Part shown: one piece after another, positions 8,984 through 18,264 of the stretch
Layout of the letters: each line of letters begins with the position of its first letter
How positions within the stretch are numbered: the first letter of the stretch is position 1
Assembly: GCF_001427105.1 (NCBI RefSeq)
Contig: NZ_LMGI01000001.1
Location: 248,001-312,000 of the forward strand
Length of the DNA stretch: 64,000 nucleotides
Direction of reading: 5' to 3'
Origin: Sphingopyxis sp. Root154
GTDB lineage: Bacteria > Pseudomonadota > Alphaproteobacteria > Sphingomonadales > Sphingomonadaceae
Notes under the pieces: generated by a model
Seen by the model: only the letters and a program-made list of their open reading frames with translations
Databases searched by the model: none
Told to the model about the DNA's origin: nothing
Position numbers and translations under genes: made by a program

Positions 8984-9783
8984 CAGGCGGCCTTCCGCTT
9001 GCCAACATCGACGCCAACGTTGCGCGGATCGTCGTTCCGTCCGACCCAGTGCGGCGCGATCCACTCGCCCGGCACCTTGCGCAGCAGCGTGCCGCCGGTC
9101 GCAGTCCCGCCCTCGACATATTGCATGTCAGTGATGCGACGAACGGGGATGTCGGCGAGCGGGTCAAAAGCCGAATCGCGCAAGGTGATCGTTCCCGTCA
9201 TCGCGCGCCGCGCGTCGTAATTGCGCTCCCAGTTGAGACGGGTGAGGAAGACGTCGCCATCGAACTGGCCCGGCTGGTCGATCGACGGCATACCCTTGTA
9301 ACAGAACAGATGCTCTTCGAATTTCAGCGGCTCATCGATCGCTTCGCCGATCGTGCCTTCGATTTCGAAATAGGCGATACCGTGACGCGAGCAGGTCGCA
9401 CGCAAATGATCGCCGTTGCGTTCGAAATGCGTTTCCGCGATCTTTTTCGGCTCGCCGAAACGTTCGCGACCCGAGGTGACGACGCTTTCGCCTTCCATCG
9501 CCATGTGGAAGCAATAGGCGCCCGGTGCGCCTTCATGGGTGCAGCTGACCCCCACGGTGAGAGCGCCGATTTCGATCGTCTCGGTTTCGGTCACATGCAT
9601 CGCTACATGCACCATCTGCAGCCAGATTTCGGGCCTTGCGGTCGCGACCAGCGGTTGCGGCAGGAGCGCCGCGATGATTTCGGGATCGGTCTCATATGTC
9701 GCGCGAATTCCGTAGACGGTGTTGCGCAGCATGCCTGGCGCACGGGTTTCGACAGGACCCTGAACATAACGCAATTTGGACAT
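8983..9783 (-). CDS. Acetoacetate decarboxylase-like protein
   Basis: The 266-residue protein fits the acetoacetate decarboxylase superfamily. The characteristic 'ERFGEPKKIAETHF' lies at residues 107-120, with the Lys113/Lys114 pair where the Schiff-base lysine and its neighbour sit in true decarboxylases. The ATG at 9783 follows a good GGGAGA ribosome site. Superfamily members of this size include decarboxylases, hydratases and aldolases acting on beta-keto or pyruvoyl compounds, so the reaction is open. Its neighbours are a Rieske oxygenase upstream and an SDR downstream, which suggests it works on a ring-oxidised keto acid. Confidence 0.75.
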   Translation of the reverse strand: MSKLRYVQGPVETRAPGMLRNTVYGIRATYETDPEIIAALLPQPLVATARPEIWLQMVHVAMHVTETETIEIGALTVGVSCTHEGAPGAYCFHMAMEGESVVTSGRERFGEPKKIAETHFERNGDHLRATCSRHGIAYFEIEGTIGEAIDEPLKFEEHLFCYKGMPSIDQPGQFDGDVFLTRLNWERNYDARRAMTGTITLRDSAFDPLADIPVRRITDMQYVEGGTATGGTLLRKVPGEWIAPHWVGRNDDPRNVGVDVGKRKAA

Positions 9784-9854
9784 CGCAATTCTCCCTATGG
9801 CGCCCGCAGGCGCAGATGTTTTGGCAGTGATCGTTTTCCGCGTGCGCGGAGGGC

Positions 9855-10865
9855 TTATTCGGCCGCCTCGACGAGGCGGCTTCCGTCCGGCCCATCGGAA
9901 TAAAATTGCTCGAAATAGCGGCGAAAGCGCAGGATCGGCCCGTCGCCGTCGCACAGATACGGCCGGGCGCGGTGGATCTTGTTATGCCAGATCGGAATAT
10001 CGCCCTCGACGCCCTTTTGCCCGCAAGTGCTCTCGATTGCCGCCTCGATCGCCTTTTCCTCGGGCGAACCCGGCGCGACCTTCGGATGGGTGAAGCAGAA
10101 GCGCAGTTCGACGTCGTCGGCTTCGACCGGTGTGGCGATGACCAGCAGCGACAGCTCGACGAGCCCGCTCAGCCGCGTGAACTTCTGCCCCGCCCCGTTC
10201 TGGAGCGTGTCGACCGAATAGGGCAATTGCTTGCGCTCGCCCGACGGCAGGTCGATGGTGCGATGTCCCCGCGCAACACTGTGCCGCTGCACACCGTCAT
10301 AATCGGTCTCGCCCTCGGGCACCGCGTCCATTGAGTGGACATAGGCGAAATGCGCAACATCGACGCCGTTTTCGGCAATTTCCTGGGGGTTGCTCGCAAA
10401 ACGCCATTCGCGCTTGATCGGCTCGGCCCATTCGGGGTTTGTGAATTCGGGATAGTCGATGACCTCGAACGTCGGCGCGATTTCGTCGGGATGATACCAG
10501 GCCCAGATGACGCCGCTCTTTTCGACCACCGGATAGGACTGCGCGAGCGCCTCGCGCTTGGCGCGCGGCGGGAAAGCCTTGGCATAGGGGATGCTGCTGC
10601 AAAAACCGTTGGGCCGGAATGCCCAGTGATGAAAGGGGCAGCGAATGCTGTCGCCCTCGACCGTTCCGCCATGCCCCAGATGCGCGCCAAGATGCGGACA
10701 ATAGGCATCGAGGAGCCCCGCCTCGCCCTGCTCGTTGCGGAACAGGACCAGATCCCGGCTGAAGTAACGGACCGACCGGACATCGCCGATCGCAAGGTCC
10801 GAGCTATAGCCTATTCCGAACCAGCCATGGGGAATGGGCATCGGAAAGCGATCGACTTTAGACAA
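9855..10865 (-). CDS. KshA-like Rieske non-heme iron oxygenase
   Basis: The 336-residue protein has a Rieske [2Fe-2S] centre, Cys56-x-His58 and Cys76-x2-His79, then a mononuclear iron site in 'NGVDVAHFAYVH' with Asp169, His172 and His177. The overall form, a short single-component terminal oxygenase with an unpaired alpha subunit, matches the family of 3-ketosteroid 9alpha-hydroxylase (KshA) and related sterol oxygenases. No ferredoxin reductase lies next to it, so the electron donor must come from elsewhere. It heads the minus-strand operon with the decarboxylase-like protein, SDR and MFS permease. A ring or side-chain monooxygenation of a terpenoid or steroid-like acid is plausible; the exact substrate is not known. 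Confidence 0.82.
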   Translation of the reverse strand: MSKVDRFPMPIPHGWFGIGYSSDLAIGDVRSVRYFSRDLVLFRNEQGEAGLLDAYCPHLGAHLGHGGTVEGDSIRCPFHHWAFRPNGFCSSIPYAKAFPPRAKREALAQSYPVVEKSGVIWAWYHPDEIAPTFEVIDYPEFTNPEWAEPIKREWRFASNPQEIAENGVDVAHFAYVHSMDAVPEGETDYDGVQRHSVARGHRTIDLPSGERKQLPYSVDTLQNGAGQKFTRLSGLVELSLLVIATPVEADDVELRFCFTHPKVAPGSPEEKAIEAAIESTCGQKGVEGDIPIWHNKIHRARPYLCDGDGPILRFRRYFEQFYSDGPDGSRLVEAAE

Positions 10866-11004
10866 GGTCAGTCTCCCAGTTCACGCCATCTTTGAGCGAT
10901 GGCCTTTGTCCGGGAAGTGTATCGCCTGTTCGCCAAGAGGTAAGATCAAAATCGCGCACAGTTTGTGCCTGCTCGCGAACAATCGCCAGATTTGGACGTT
11001 GATC

Positions 11005-11910
11005 CTAATAGCGCGCGACGAGCGATGCCGCCATCGACGGACGGACTTTCGTGCGCCCCGTCTTGCGCACCAGATAGTCGATGAAGGCCCGTGTCGCGAC
11101 CGACATGATGCCCGGCGAATAGACGACCCAGCACTCGCGGTCATAGAAGGACCATTCCTCCTCGAGCGCGACCATCCGTCCTTCGGCCAGATCCTGACGG
11201 ACGACCATCACTGGCAAGCTGGCGATGCCAAGCCCTTTTCGCGCCGCGCTGCGCAGGGCGATGCCGCTGTTGCTGGCCCATTTGGGCTGGACCCGGATAC
11301 AGATATCGCCGTTGAAACTGATCGATCCGCTGCGGTCGGTCAGGCAATCATGTTCCAGCAAGTCTTCGGGCGCTTTCGGCCAGCCGTGTGCCGCGAAATA
11401 GGCAGGTGTCGCGCACAGGCAATAGGCGAGATAGCCAAAGGTGCGTGCGCGCAGATTCGAGTTCGGTAACGCGCCATAGCGGATGACGATGTCGAAGCTT
11501 TCCTGAACGATCTCATTCTCGTTCAGATAGGCGATCGGTTCGATCATGATCCCGGGATGCTCGGCGCTGAATTCGGCGAGCAGCCCCGACATATAATCCG
11601 AACCGAAGATGTCGCTGAGCCCGATGCGCAGCCGGCCCACGGGATGGGTGCTGTAAAGGCCGACCTGTTTTTCAACTTCGCTCAACCGCTGTTGCAGCTG
11701 CGCACATTCGCGATGGAAGCTTTCGCCCGCGCCGGTCAGCGACAGCCGGCGGGTTGTGCGGACGAGCAGCTGGACGCCCAGCCGCTCTTCCAGTTCGTGC
11801 ACCGTCTTGCTGATATAGGATTTCGAAAGGCCGAGCCGATCGCCCGCGGCCGTAAAGCTGCCCTGATCGACAACCGCCAGAAATTCCTCGATCCCGCGCC
11901 AGCTTGACAT
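11005..11910 (-). CDS. LysR-family transcriptional regulator
   Basis: This 301-residue protein has a canonical LysR N-terminal helix-turn-helix ('EEFLAVVDQGSFTAAGDRLGLSKSYISKTVHELEERLG', split over residues 8-46) and a periplasmic-binding-protein-like effector domain after residue 90. I take the ATG at 11910; an in-frame TTG one codon upstream is less likely. It is transcribed in the same direction as the Rieske operon and ends 139 bp upstream of the oxygenase start. It may control that operon or the amidohydrolase-MFS-TonB set upstream. Confidence 0.88.
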   Translation of the reverse strand: MSSWRGIEEFLAVVDQGSFTAAGDRLGLSKSYISKTVHELEERLGVQLLVRTTRRLSLTGAGESFHRECAQLQQRLSEVEKQVGLYSTHPVGRLRIGLSDIFGSDYMSGLLAEFSAEHPGIMIEPIAYLNENEIVQESFDIVIRYGALPNSNLRARTFGYLAYCLCATPAYFAAHGWPKAPEDLLEHDCLTDRSGSISFNGDICIRVQPKWASNSGIALRSAARKGLGIASLPVMVVRQDLAEGRMVALEEEWSFYDRECWVVYSPGIMSVATRAFIDYLVRKTGRTKVRPSMAASLVARY

Positions 11911-11973
11911 CAACCCACCCTAAAGGACCGGATGCTATCAGCGCATTGCCCGAATGCAATCGCTATAGCGGCA

Positions 11974-12003
11974 GAAGCCCCCTCCTTGAAAGGAGGGGGC
12001 TTC
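11974..12003. terminator. Perfect inverted repeat, possible terminator for the amidohydrolase gene
   Basis: A 30-base sequence forms a perfect 12-bp stem, GAAGCCCCCTCC against its complement, with a 6-base TTGAAA loop; the two innermost loop pairs could extend the stem. It lies 44 bases beyond the stop of the minus-strand amidohydrolase gene and 63 bases upstream of the LysR start. There is no uridine run after it on either strand, so it may act as a transcription pause or RNA-stabilising hairpin rather than a classic intrinsic terminator. Confidence 0.5.
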
Positions 12004-12046
12004 CAGAAAGCGCCAATCCAAATCAGAAGGACGCTGACCGGTGGCC

Positions 12047-13240
12047 CTATTCGGCCGCCTGCTTGACGAACAATTCGCGGCGCGGGCCGATTTCGCCGGC
12101 GATTTTCCACAGCGCATCGGCATCGACATCATAAACGTCGAGGGCGTTGATACCGAGCATCGCCTGAATATCGTCGTCGGGCAGTCCGCCAAGGCTGGCC
12201 GACATTTTCTCGAACGTGTGCGGCCAGGTTCCTTCGGGGTGCGGATAGTCGGTGCCCCACAGGATGCGGTCGACGCCAATGTCATAATAGGCCTGCGTCG
12301 TTTCCTCATCGGGCAGCGCCGAGCAGCCGACCCACACATTGCGCGCGAAATACTCGCTCGGCTTCATGCTCATATTGGCATAATAATCGCCGAGTTTCCC
12401 GCTCGTATGCTTGGCCGAAGCGCGGACATCCATCAGCTGCGTGACCCACGGGAACCAGAATTCGCCGCCCGCCTCGGTGAAGCAGACCTTCAGCTTGGGA
12501 TATTCTTCGAAAACACCGCCGAAGGTCATCGCCCACAGGGGCCGCGTCATCCAGAATGCATATTCGCACAGAAAGGTGCCGATCCAGCCGGGCTGCGTCG
12601 TGTCATAGGCGGGCGCGGCGCCCGAGTGGAAATGAAGCGGCATGTTCATTTCTTCGAGCATCGCCCAGATGCGGTGATATTTGGTGTGATTATACAGGTC
12701 GAACCCGTCGGTCAGCGCGGGGAAGAACACGCCCTTCAGGCCGTGACGCTTTGCCCATTCAATCTCTTTCGCGGTCTCGTCGATATCATAGAGCGCCGGA
12801 ATCACCGCCAGACCGATGCGGCGATGCGGATCGTCCTGACAGAATTCCGCCAGCCAGCGATTGTGCGCCCGCGCACCCGCCCATTGCAGTTCGGCCCGCG
12901 CCGCCGAGGGGCGGAGGCCGATGTCGGCGCCAAAGGGCGGCGCATTGCGTTCGGTGATCCCGTCGGGAAACAGGACTTCGGCCGCGACGCCGTCGCCGTC
13001 GAGCACGCGATTGCGGATCGTGCCGTCCCACGCGCCTTCAAGGCCGTCGCCGACGCGCGAGCGCCACTTGTTGTTGAAGTCGTCGATCAGGAAGCGCTTT
13101 TCATGCTCCTCGCGCGCCTTGATCTCCAGCTCGACGGTCTCGTCGAACTGCTGGTGATATTTGGATTCCAGATAGCCGCGATATTTTTCGGGGGGCAGAC
13201 CGACATGACCGTCCGACGAAATGACAAGATAACGATCCAC
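12047..13240 (-). CDS. Amidohydrolase family metal-dependent hydrolase (ACMSD-like)
   Basis: The 397-residue protein belongs to the amidohydrolase-2 family (PF04909 type). The metal-binding 'SDGHVG' lies near residues 8-13, 'PLHFHSGAAP' in the middle, and 'WGTDYPHPEGTWP' towards the end carries the conserved Asp. Family members decarboxylate or hydrolyse aromatic and cyclic intermediates. The GTG at 13240 is chosen because GGAGAGAG is directly upstream at good spacing; an ATG 18 codons earlier lacks this. Proteins like this are frequent next to TonB receptors in sphingomonad terpenoid, steroid and aromatic clusters. It is followed by the 11974 inverted repeat. Confidence 0.85.
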   Translation of the reverse strand: MDRYLVISSDGHVGLPPEKYRGYLESKYHQQFDETVELEIKAREEHEKRFLIDDFNNKWRSRVGDGLEGAWDGTIRNRVLDGDGVAAEVLFPDGITERNAPPFGADIGLRPSAARAELQWAGARAHNRWLAEFCQDDPHRRIGLAVIPALYDIDETAKEIEWAKRHGLKGVFFPALTDGFDLYNHTKYHRIWAMLEEMNMPLHFHSGAAPAYDTTQPGWIGTFLCEYAFWMTRPLWAMTFGGVFEEYPKLKVCFTEAGGEFWFPWVTQLMDVRASAKHTSGKLGDYYANMSMKPSEYFARNVWVGCSALPDEETTQAYYDIGVDRILWGTDYPHPEGTWPHTFEKMSASLGGLPDDDIQAMLGINALDVYDVDADALWKIAGEIGPRRELFVKQAAE

Positions 13241-13347
13241 ACTCTCTCTCCAGTTTCTAATATAATGCACGGGCTGATTGGCCGTGCACGCCATGGTCAG
13301 ACATTATGCTCTTCATCCGCCGGATAAAGCGGGTCGGAGCGAACGAT

Positions 13348-14598
13348 CTATCGCTCGCTGTGGACAATATGCCGGGCCAGAACGGGCAGCAGATGGCTCA
13401 GCAGCAACGCGGCCCCGATCAGCGCAGCGATCGCAAATGGCGCCGGGCGCCACCACTGATAGGCGGCGGAGGCGATAACGGGCGGCAGGGTGATCGATGC
13501 CCCGGCGATGAAGGTGATGGCAGAGGCGATCGCGACCTGATCCCCGGTCGAGCCCGCAAGCGATGCCGCCGCGCTGAACCCCGGACGCGCGAGGCCGTAG
13601 CCGAAGCTCGCAAGGACAAAGCCCAGCGCGGCGGCGTGCACCCCATCATGGGATATGGCCAGGAGATTGCCGGCAAAGGCAAAGCCGGTGCCGATCCGCA
13701 TCATCGCGAGAGGTGACGGTGAAAACAGCCGGACGAAGCCCCATTGGCCGAGCAGCGCGGCCATCGCGGCGGCGGTCATCGCGATGCCGATCGTCCGCTG
13801 CGCCGCCAACGGATCGTCGGCCATGCGGTCGATGATCACGAAGCCGATGGTGTAAAGGTTGATCGCCTGCGCCGAACAGAGCAGCAGCCCGAAGCTCAGA
13901 TAAGGCCCGATCCCCTTGCGCCGCCATACCTGCATGAGCGAGATGTTCGGCGCACCGCCGGGCACCGGCGCCACCCCGGACGAGGCCCGTGGAAGAAAGA
14001 GGAAGGCCCCGGCCAAAGCGATCACGCCAAATATCGCAAAGCCCAGCATCGGCCCTAGCGGCCCCAACGGCTCGACGATCATCGCGGGCGCGATCGCCGG
14101 CCCGACGATGGTGCCGAGGCTCAGCGCCCCGGCCAGCGTCGTGATCGCTCGCGTCCGCGCCGCGCCGACGGTCTGGGCCGCGATCAGTGCCTGCGTCGCG
14201 GTGGCGGCCGCCGAACCGAGCAAACCATAGGTCGATCGCAAGATCGAAAAGAGCAGGAAGGCTGCGAAAGGCGTCAGCAGCCCCAGCAGGCCCAGTTCGA
14301 CCGACAGTGCGCAGCCGCCCATAGACACAACGAAGCCCACGAGCCCCGCGCGAATATAGGGATTCGGCCCCTTGCGCTCGATCCGCGACACCCAGAAGGG
14401 CGCGCTGATCGCCCAGGTCAGCGCCGAGAGCGAAAAAATGCCCGCGACCAGAAAATCGGGAATGTGCAACAACCGGCCGATCGTCGGCATGACCGACACC
14501 AGCCCGATATTGCCGATCGCGGTGAGGAAAGTCACTGCCCCGAGAAAGGGCAGGACCCACCGCGACCCGGTGCGCGGCGGGTCCAATACCACGGACAT
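13348..14598 (-). CDS. MFS transporter
   Basis: The 416-residue membrane protein has MFS hydrophobic periodicity (about twelve segments), with a loop 2-3 region 'FWVSRIERKGPNPYIRAGLVG' in place of the strict consensus. I use the ATG at 14598 because it lies 17 bases after the TonB receptor's stop; a longer frame starting at 14661 would overlap that gene. It is thus the second gene of the TonB receptor, MFS and perhaps amidohydrolase unit. Likely role: moving the receptor's substrate across the inner membrane. Confidence 0.83.
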   Translation of the reverse strand: MSVVLDPPRTGSRWVLPFLGAVTFLTAIGNIGLVSVMPTIGRLLHIPDFLVAGIFSLSALTWAISAPFWVSRIERKGPNPYIRAGLVGFVVSMGGCALSVELGLLGLLTPFAAFLLFSILRSTYGLLGSAAATATQALIAAQTVGAARTRAITTLAGALSLGTIVGPAIAPAMIVEPLGPLGPMLGFAIFGVIALAGAFLFLPRASSGVAPVPGGAPNISLMQVWRRKGIGPYLSFGLLLCSAQAINLYTIGFVIIDRMADDPLAAQRTIGIAMTAAAMAALLGQWGFVRLFSPSPLAMMRIGTGFAFAGNLLAISHDGVHAAALGFVLASFGYGLARPGFSAAASLAGSTGDQVAIASAITFIAGASITLPPVIASAAYQWWRPAPFAIAALIGAALLLSHLLPVLARHIVHSER

Positions 14599-14614
14599 CT
14601 CGGCTTCGCCGCGA

Positions 14615-16918
14615 TCAGAAGCGGATACGAACTTCGCCGCCGAAACTGCGCGGATCGCCATATTGACCGAGCGTGAGGACGCCGAGGTTGATCGCGCTGA
14701 CCAGATATTCCTTGTCGGTCAGATTCTTGCCCCACGCCGCGACCTCGAGCGTCGTGCCGCCGCCAAGTTCGATCTGGGTGAGCGCGATGCGCCCGTCGAG
14801 CAAGCCATAGGACGGCATCTTCGCCAGCGTATCCGGCGTGATCGACGAGAACTGGCTGCTGCGCCAGCTGTAGTTGAGGCTCGCTTCCAGTCGTCCAACA
14901 CCGGCATCGTGGCGATAAAGCCCACCGATCTGGTAGTTCCACTTGGGCACGCGCGAGAGCACATAGGTTTTGGTGACGTCGGTGCCGTCGGGCAGGATGA
15001 AATCGGTGTAGCGCGCGTCGACATAGCCGCCGCCGAAGTTGAAGCTCAGCCCTTCGACGGGGCGCAGCGTTCCCTCGACCTCGACGCCGGTGAACTTCGC
15101 CTTGCCTGCGTTGATGATGTTGGTGGTCACCAGCGCAGGGACGAGCACCCCGGCCTGAAAATCCTTGTAGATCGAATGATAAACCGCGGCGTTCAGATTG
15201 AGCAGGTTGCCGAAGCCGCCATATTTCATACCCAATTCGAACGACGTCAGCTTTTCCGGATTATAGGAGGTCATGAAGGCGGCGTTGGTCGCGGCGGTAT
15301 CGTTGATGCCCCCGCTCTTGAAGCCCGTCGCCACGCGTCCATAGACTGAAAAATCAGGCTGGAATTTATAGAGGATGTTGAATTCGGGATTGAATCGCTT
15401 CCACACCCCCGAATTTTCGAGCGGGCTGAGGTCGGTATAGCCGATCCCGCCTGCCCCCGGCCGTGCGCCCGCCGCCGGGCCGCCGCTGCGGGTGATCGGA
15501 TTGCCGTTCGCATCGCGCAGGAACACGCCCGAACCGGGCGCCGCCGGATTGGCGCGATAGGCCGAATTGGACAGCAGCAGCTCATAGGCGTGCTTCGATT
15601 CCCGCGTGTAGCGAAGCCCGACCGACGCCGTCAGCTTCTCGTCGAGCGCGCGCGGCGTCCATGCAAGCTGGCCATAGCCGGCATAGGATTTCGAACGGCC
15701 ACCGCGTTCGCTGATGTCGAAGGCGTTGCCGCCGAACTGGAAGTTCCAGCGCGGATTGAACACGTCATACTCGTCGTCGAGATAGAAGGCGCCGAGCGTA
15801 TATTTGAAATCGCCGACGGTCCCGATCGCCTGAAATTCCTGCGTGAACTGCTTGTAATTATTGTCGAGAACGATGCGCAGCAGATCAAGCGGGCTGCCGT
15901 CGAAATCACTCGCCGACCGGGTTATCGCGGTCCGGCGCGCGGTGATCGATTTGAGCGTGAGGTCGCCGATACCGGGTTCCCATTCGAGCGTCAGCGCGTG
16001 ACCGTTGGTGCGATAGTCGCTGCGCAGCGCGCTTTGCGCCCCGATCTCGCGCGTCCGTCCGCTCACCACATAGGGCCTGAGCAGCGCGTTGACGAACGCG
16101 GTCGCGCCCGATCCGGTGACTGCGGTGGTGGCAAGCTGGTTCGGCGTGCCTTTGCTGTCCGAAATATCATAGCTATAGAGCGCGCTAAAACTGTCGGACG
16201 GACGCCACAACAGGTCGGCGCGCGCCGCCCACAATTCCTCTTCGCCGAAATTATCCTTGCGCACGCTATTGCGGTAATAGCCGCCATCGAGCTTGGTGAT
16301 CAGGCCCACCTTGGCGCTAAAACCCGCCACTTCGGGCAGATCGACCGATATCCGCTGATTGAACTGCCCCCAGCTTCCGGCGCCCGCCAGATACTGGCCG
16401 CCGAATTCACCGCTCGGCTTGCGCGTGATCAGATTGACCGCGCCGCCGATCGTATTCTTGCCATACAAGGTGCCCTGCGGCCCGCGCAGCACCTCGACGC
16501 GTTCCAGATCGACGGTGTCGAAAGCCGCGCCAGTCGACTTCCCGATCGGCACCCCGTCGATATAGAGACCCACGGGCTGGTCGCGTGCGAGGCTGGTGTC
16601 GGCCGAAGGCGACAGGCCGCGGATGGTGATCAGCGGGCCGAAGCTGTTGCCGATCGTTTCGTTGATCTGGATGTTCGGCACGATCGTCGCGATGTCGGAT
16701 ACGTTGCGAACCTGTGCCCGGTCGATCGCGGCGCTGCTGACCGCCGAAACCGAAATCGGCACATCGACCAGCCGTTCTTCACGGCGCTGCGCGGTAACGA
16801 CGATCTCCCCTTCGCTGAGCACTGCCCCCTTGTCATCCGCCTCCTGCGCGAATGCCAACGACGCGTTCAACGCAGTCGTGACCATGACCGCCGCAAACGC
16901 GGCTTTCCGAAATGCCAT
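14615..16918 (-). CDS. TonB-dependent outer-membrane receptor
   Basis: The 767-residue protein starts with a signal peptide (about residues 1-24, ending ALNASLAFAQ), then a TonB-box-like 'EGEIVVTAQRREERLVDVP', a plug domain with 'RGLSPSADTS' and 'GPQGTLYGKNTIGGAVNLI', and a beta-barrel that ends in the terminal aromatic strand 'FGGEVRIRF'. This is the FecA/IroN-like architecture that sphingomonads use for many organic substrates, not only iron. The ATG at 16918 is preceded by AGGGAGGAA. It is the first gene of the operon with the MFS permease. The ligand cannot be deduced. Confidence 0.9.
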   Translation of the reverse strand: MAFRKAAFAAVMVTTALNASLAFAQEADDKGAVLSEGEIVVTAQRREERLVDVPISVSAVSSAAIDRAQVRNVSDIATIVPNIQINETIGNSFGPLITIRGLSPSADTSLARDQPVGLYIDGVPIGKSTGAAFDTVDLERVEVLRGPQGTLYGKNTIGGAVNLITRKPSGEFGGQYLAGAGSWGQFNQRISVDLPEVAGFSAKVGLITKLDGGYYRNSVRKDNFGEEELWAARADLLWRPSDSFSALYSYDISDSKGTPNQLATTAVTGSGATAFVNALLRPYVVSGRTREIGAQSALRSDYRTNGHALTLEWEPGIGDLTLKSITARRTAITRSASDFDGSPLDLLRIVLDNNYKQFTQEFQAIGTVGDFKYTLGAFYLDDEYDVFNPRWNFQFGGNAFDISERGGRSKSYAGYGQLAWTPRALDEKLTASVGLRYTRESKHAYELLLSNSAYRANPAAPGSGVFLRDANGNPITRSGGPAAGARPGAGGIGYTDLSPLENSGVWKRFNPEFNILYKFQPDFSVYGRVATGFKSGGINDTAATNAAFMTSYNPEKLTSFELGMKYGGFGNLLNLNAAVYHSIYKDFQAGVLVPALVTTNIINAGKAKFTGVEVEGTLRPVEGLSFNFGGGYVDARYTDFILPDGTDVTKTYVLSRVPKWNYQIGGLYRHDAGVGRLEASLNYSWRSSQFSSITPDTLAKMPSYGLLDGRIALTQIELGGGTTLEVAAWGKNLTDKEYLVSAINLGVLTLGQYGDPRSFGGEVRIRF

Positions 16919-17704
16919 AATTCCTCCCTATCCCACGACGGCCGGTTTCGGCCGCCAATCTCCGGGCTTCTTCATAAGTGGCCCGATAACTGCCTTTGAG
17001 GATAACCGACGAACCACGGCCGTAAAGCTCATGCTGGTGGCCACACTGTTCACTGCCATGGCGAATAGCGTTTTGACCGCGTGACAATCCTTCGACGTCG
17101 GTGATTGCTGGTTAGCCTGGAAAAATGGGAAACAGAGGATGCAACACCCCTTCCATCCCGACCCCCCTTGCACCGCTATTCGCTGACCGACGCGGCAAAA
17201 GCGCACGAAGATATCGCCGCACGCCTCATCGGCCCCAATCCGATCCAGGTCTCCTGAAGGCCAAGACTCCGCGCGACGGGCCCTTTCATCCGCCGCGCCA
17301 ATAGCCGCGTAGAGGGAAGATCGGAGATTTTCGGGCCGGAACCAAGTGCTCAGATCGATCCCCTCGCCAACCGTCCTGGGCCGTGATGGCGACACCTGCA
17401 CACCGAAATCCGGGGAAGCTCGCATCGGCTAGTCCTGCCGCTTCGCGCCCTGATACGATCCGGAAACGGTTTCGGTATTTAGAATGGCTGCAGACCAATT
17501 AGACCGATCTGACTCTTCTACGCCTCGGGCCAAGTGCCGCGACACTGTTCCAGCATTTCACGTCTAACGAAATTTCATGCTCCGCTGCGTCGGACCACCT
17601 CCCCTTGTATGGGTCGATGCCATGATGTTCCAAAGGGTCTGGTTTGTTCTGCTCTGCACATCCCGTCAGGAACGGGGTGTCAGGAGAAAATATGACGCGC
17701 CATC
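16919..17704. other. Intergenic region without a recognisable gene
   Basis: About 790 bases separate the TonB receptor from the Rap1a-like gene. Several open frames exist here but none has a recognisable domain, a good ribosome site or the GC-rich third positions of the neighbours, and the base composition is lower in GC than the flanks. The first part must hold the receptor's promoter. Some stretches look like decayed coding sequence, but I could not identify it. Confidence 0.5.
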
Positions 17705-18121
17705 CTATCGCGGTTTGGGCACCGAGATGTACACACCGCCCGTGTTCGGATCGACCGAGAGATAGGGCGAGCTCTTGCATGGGAAGGAGGCGTTCATCGC
17801 CATCAGAAACAGATGGTGCGTGGACAACTGCCTGGTCTGTGGATTGTCGCGAAGGAATTTGTGAAACACGTCGCGATACTGCTCATACGTCGCGCCGGCC
17901 TGCGGGCAGTACACGGCCTCTTCAGGCGTTTTCCCCGTGTTCATCACCGGCGCATCGGCGATGCCCATGAAATATCCGATGCAAGCGCTATAATCCTTCG
18001 GACCCGCCACGCATTGGCTGTAATAGGAATTGCCGCCCGCAAGGCTTTCGCGCTTCTGAAAGGCCGCGCTTTCAGCCGGCGACAATGCCACGAACAGGGC
18101 CAGAGCAATCAACGGCTTCAT
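17705..18121 (-). CDS. Rap1a/Tai-like secreted protein
   Basis: The 138-residue protein has a signal peptide (residues 1-19) and a compact domain with four cysteines, Cys37, Cys47, Cys72 and Cys115, which would give two disulfides in the periplasm. The pattern 'ACIGYFMGI', 'QYRDVFHKFLRDNPQTR' and 'ALNASFPC'-like 'AMNASFPCKS' matches the Rap1a/Tai family, first known as immunity proteins against type VI secretion amidase effectors. No effector or type VI gene is near, so in this organism it may be a stand-alone periplasmic protein. It is divergent from the DUF2339 gene. Confidence 0.7.
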   Translation of the reverse strand: MKPLIALALFVALSPAESAAFQKRESLAGGNSYYSQCVAGPKDYSACIGYFMGIADAPVMNTGKTPEEAVYCPQAGATYEQYRDVFHKFLRDNPQTRQLSTHHLFLMAMNASFPCKSSPYLSVDPNTGGVYISVPKPR

Positions 18122-18264
18122 CCGCCCTCCCCAGGGTTTTCCTCTATCGCTTCTTATACCCGATGTGCCGCCGGGCCTAATGTTATTGCGCCAAATCTTT
18201 CTCCTGCCAAACTGATCGAAATTGCTTCCGCTGCCTGCTAGGAACGCAGGCTGAAGGGATCAAC

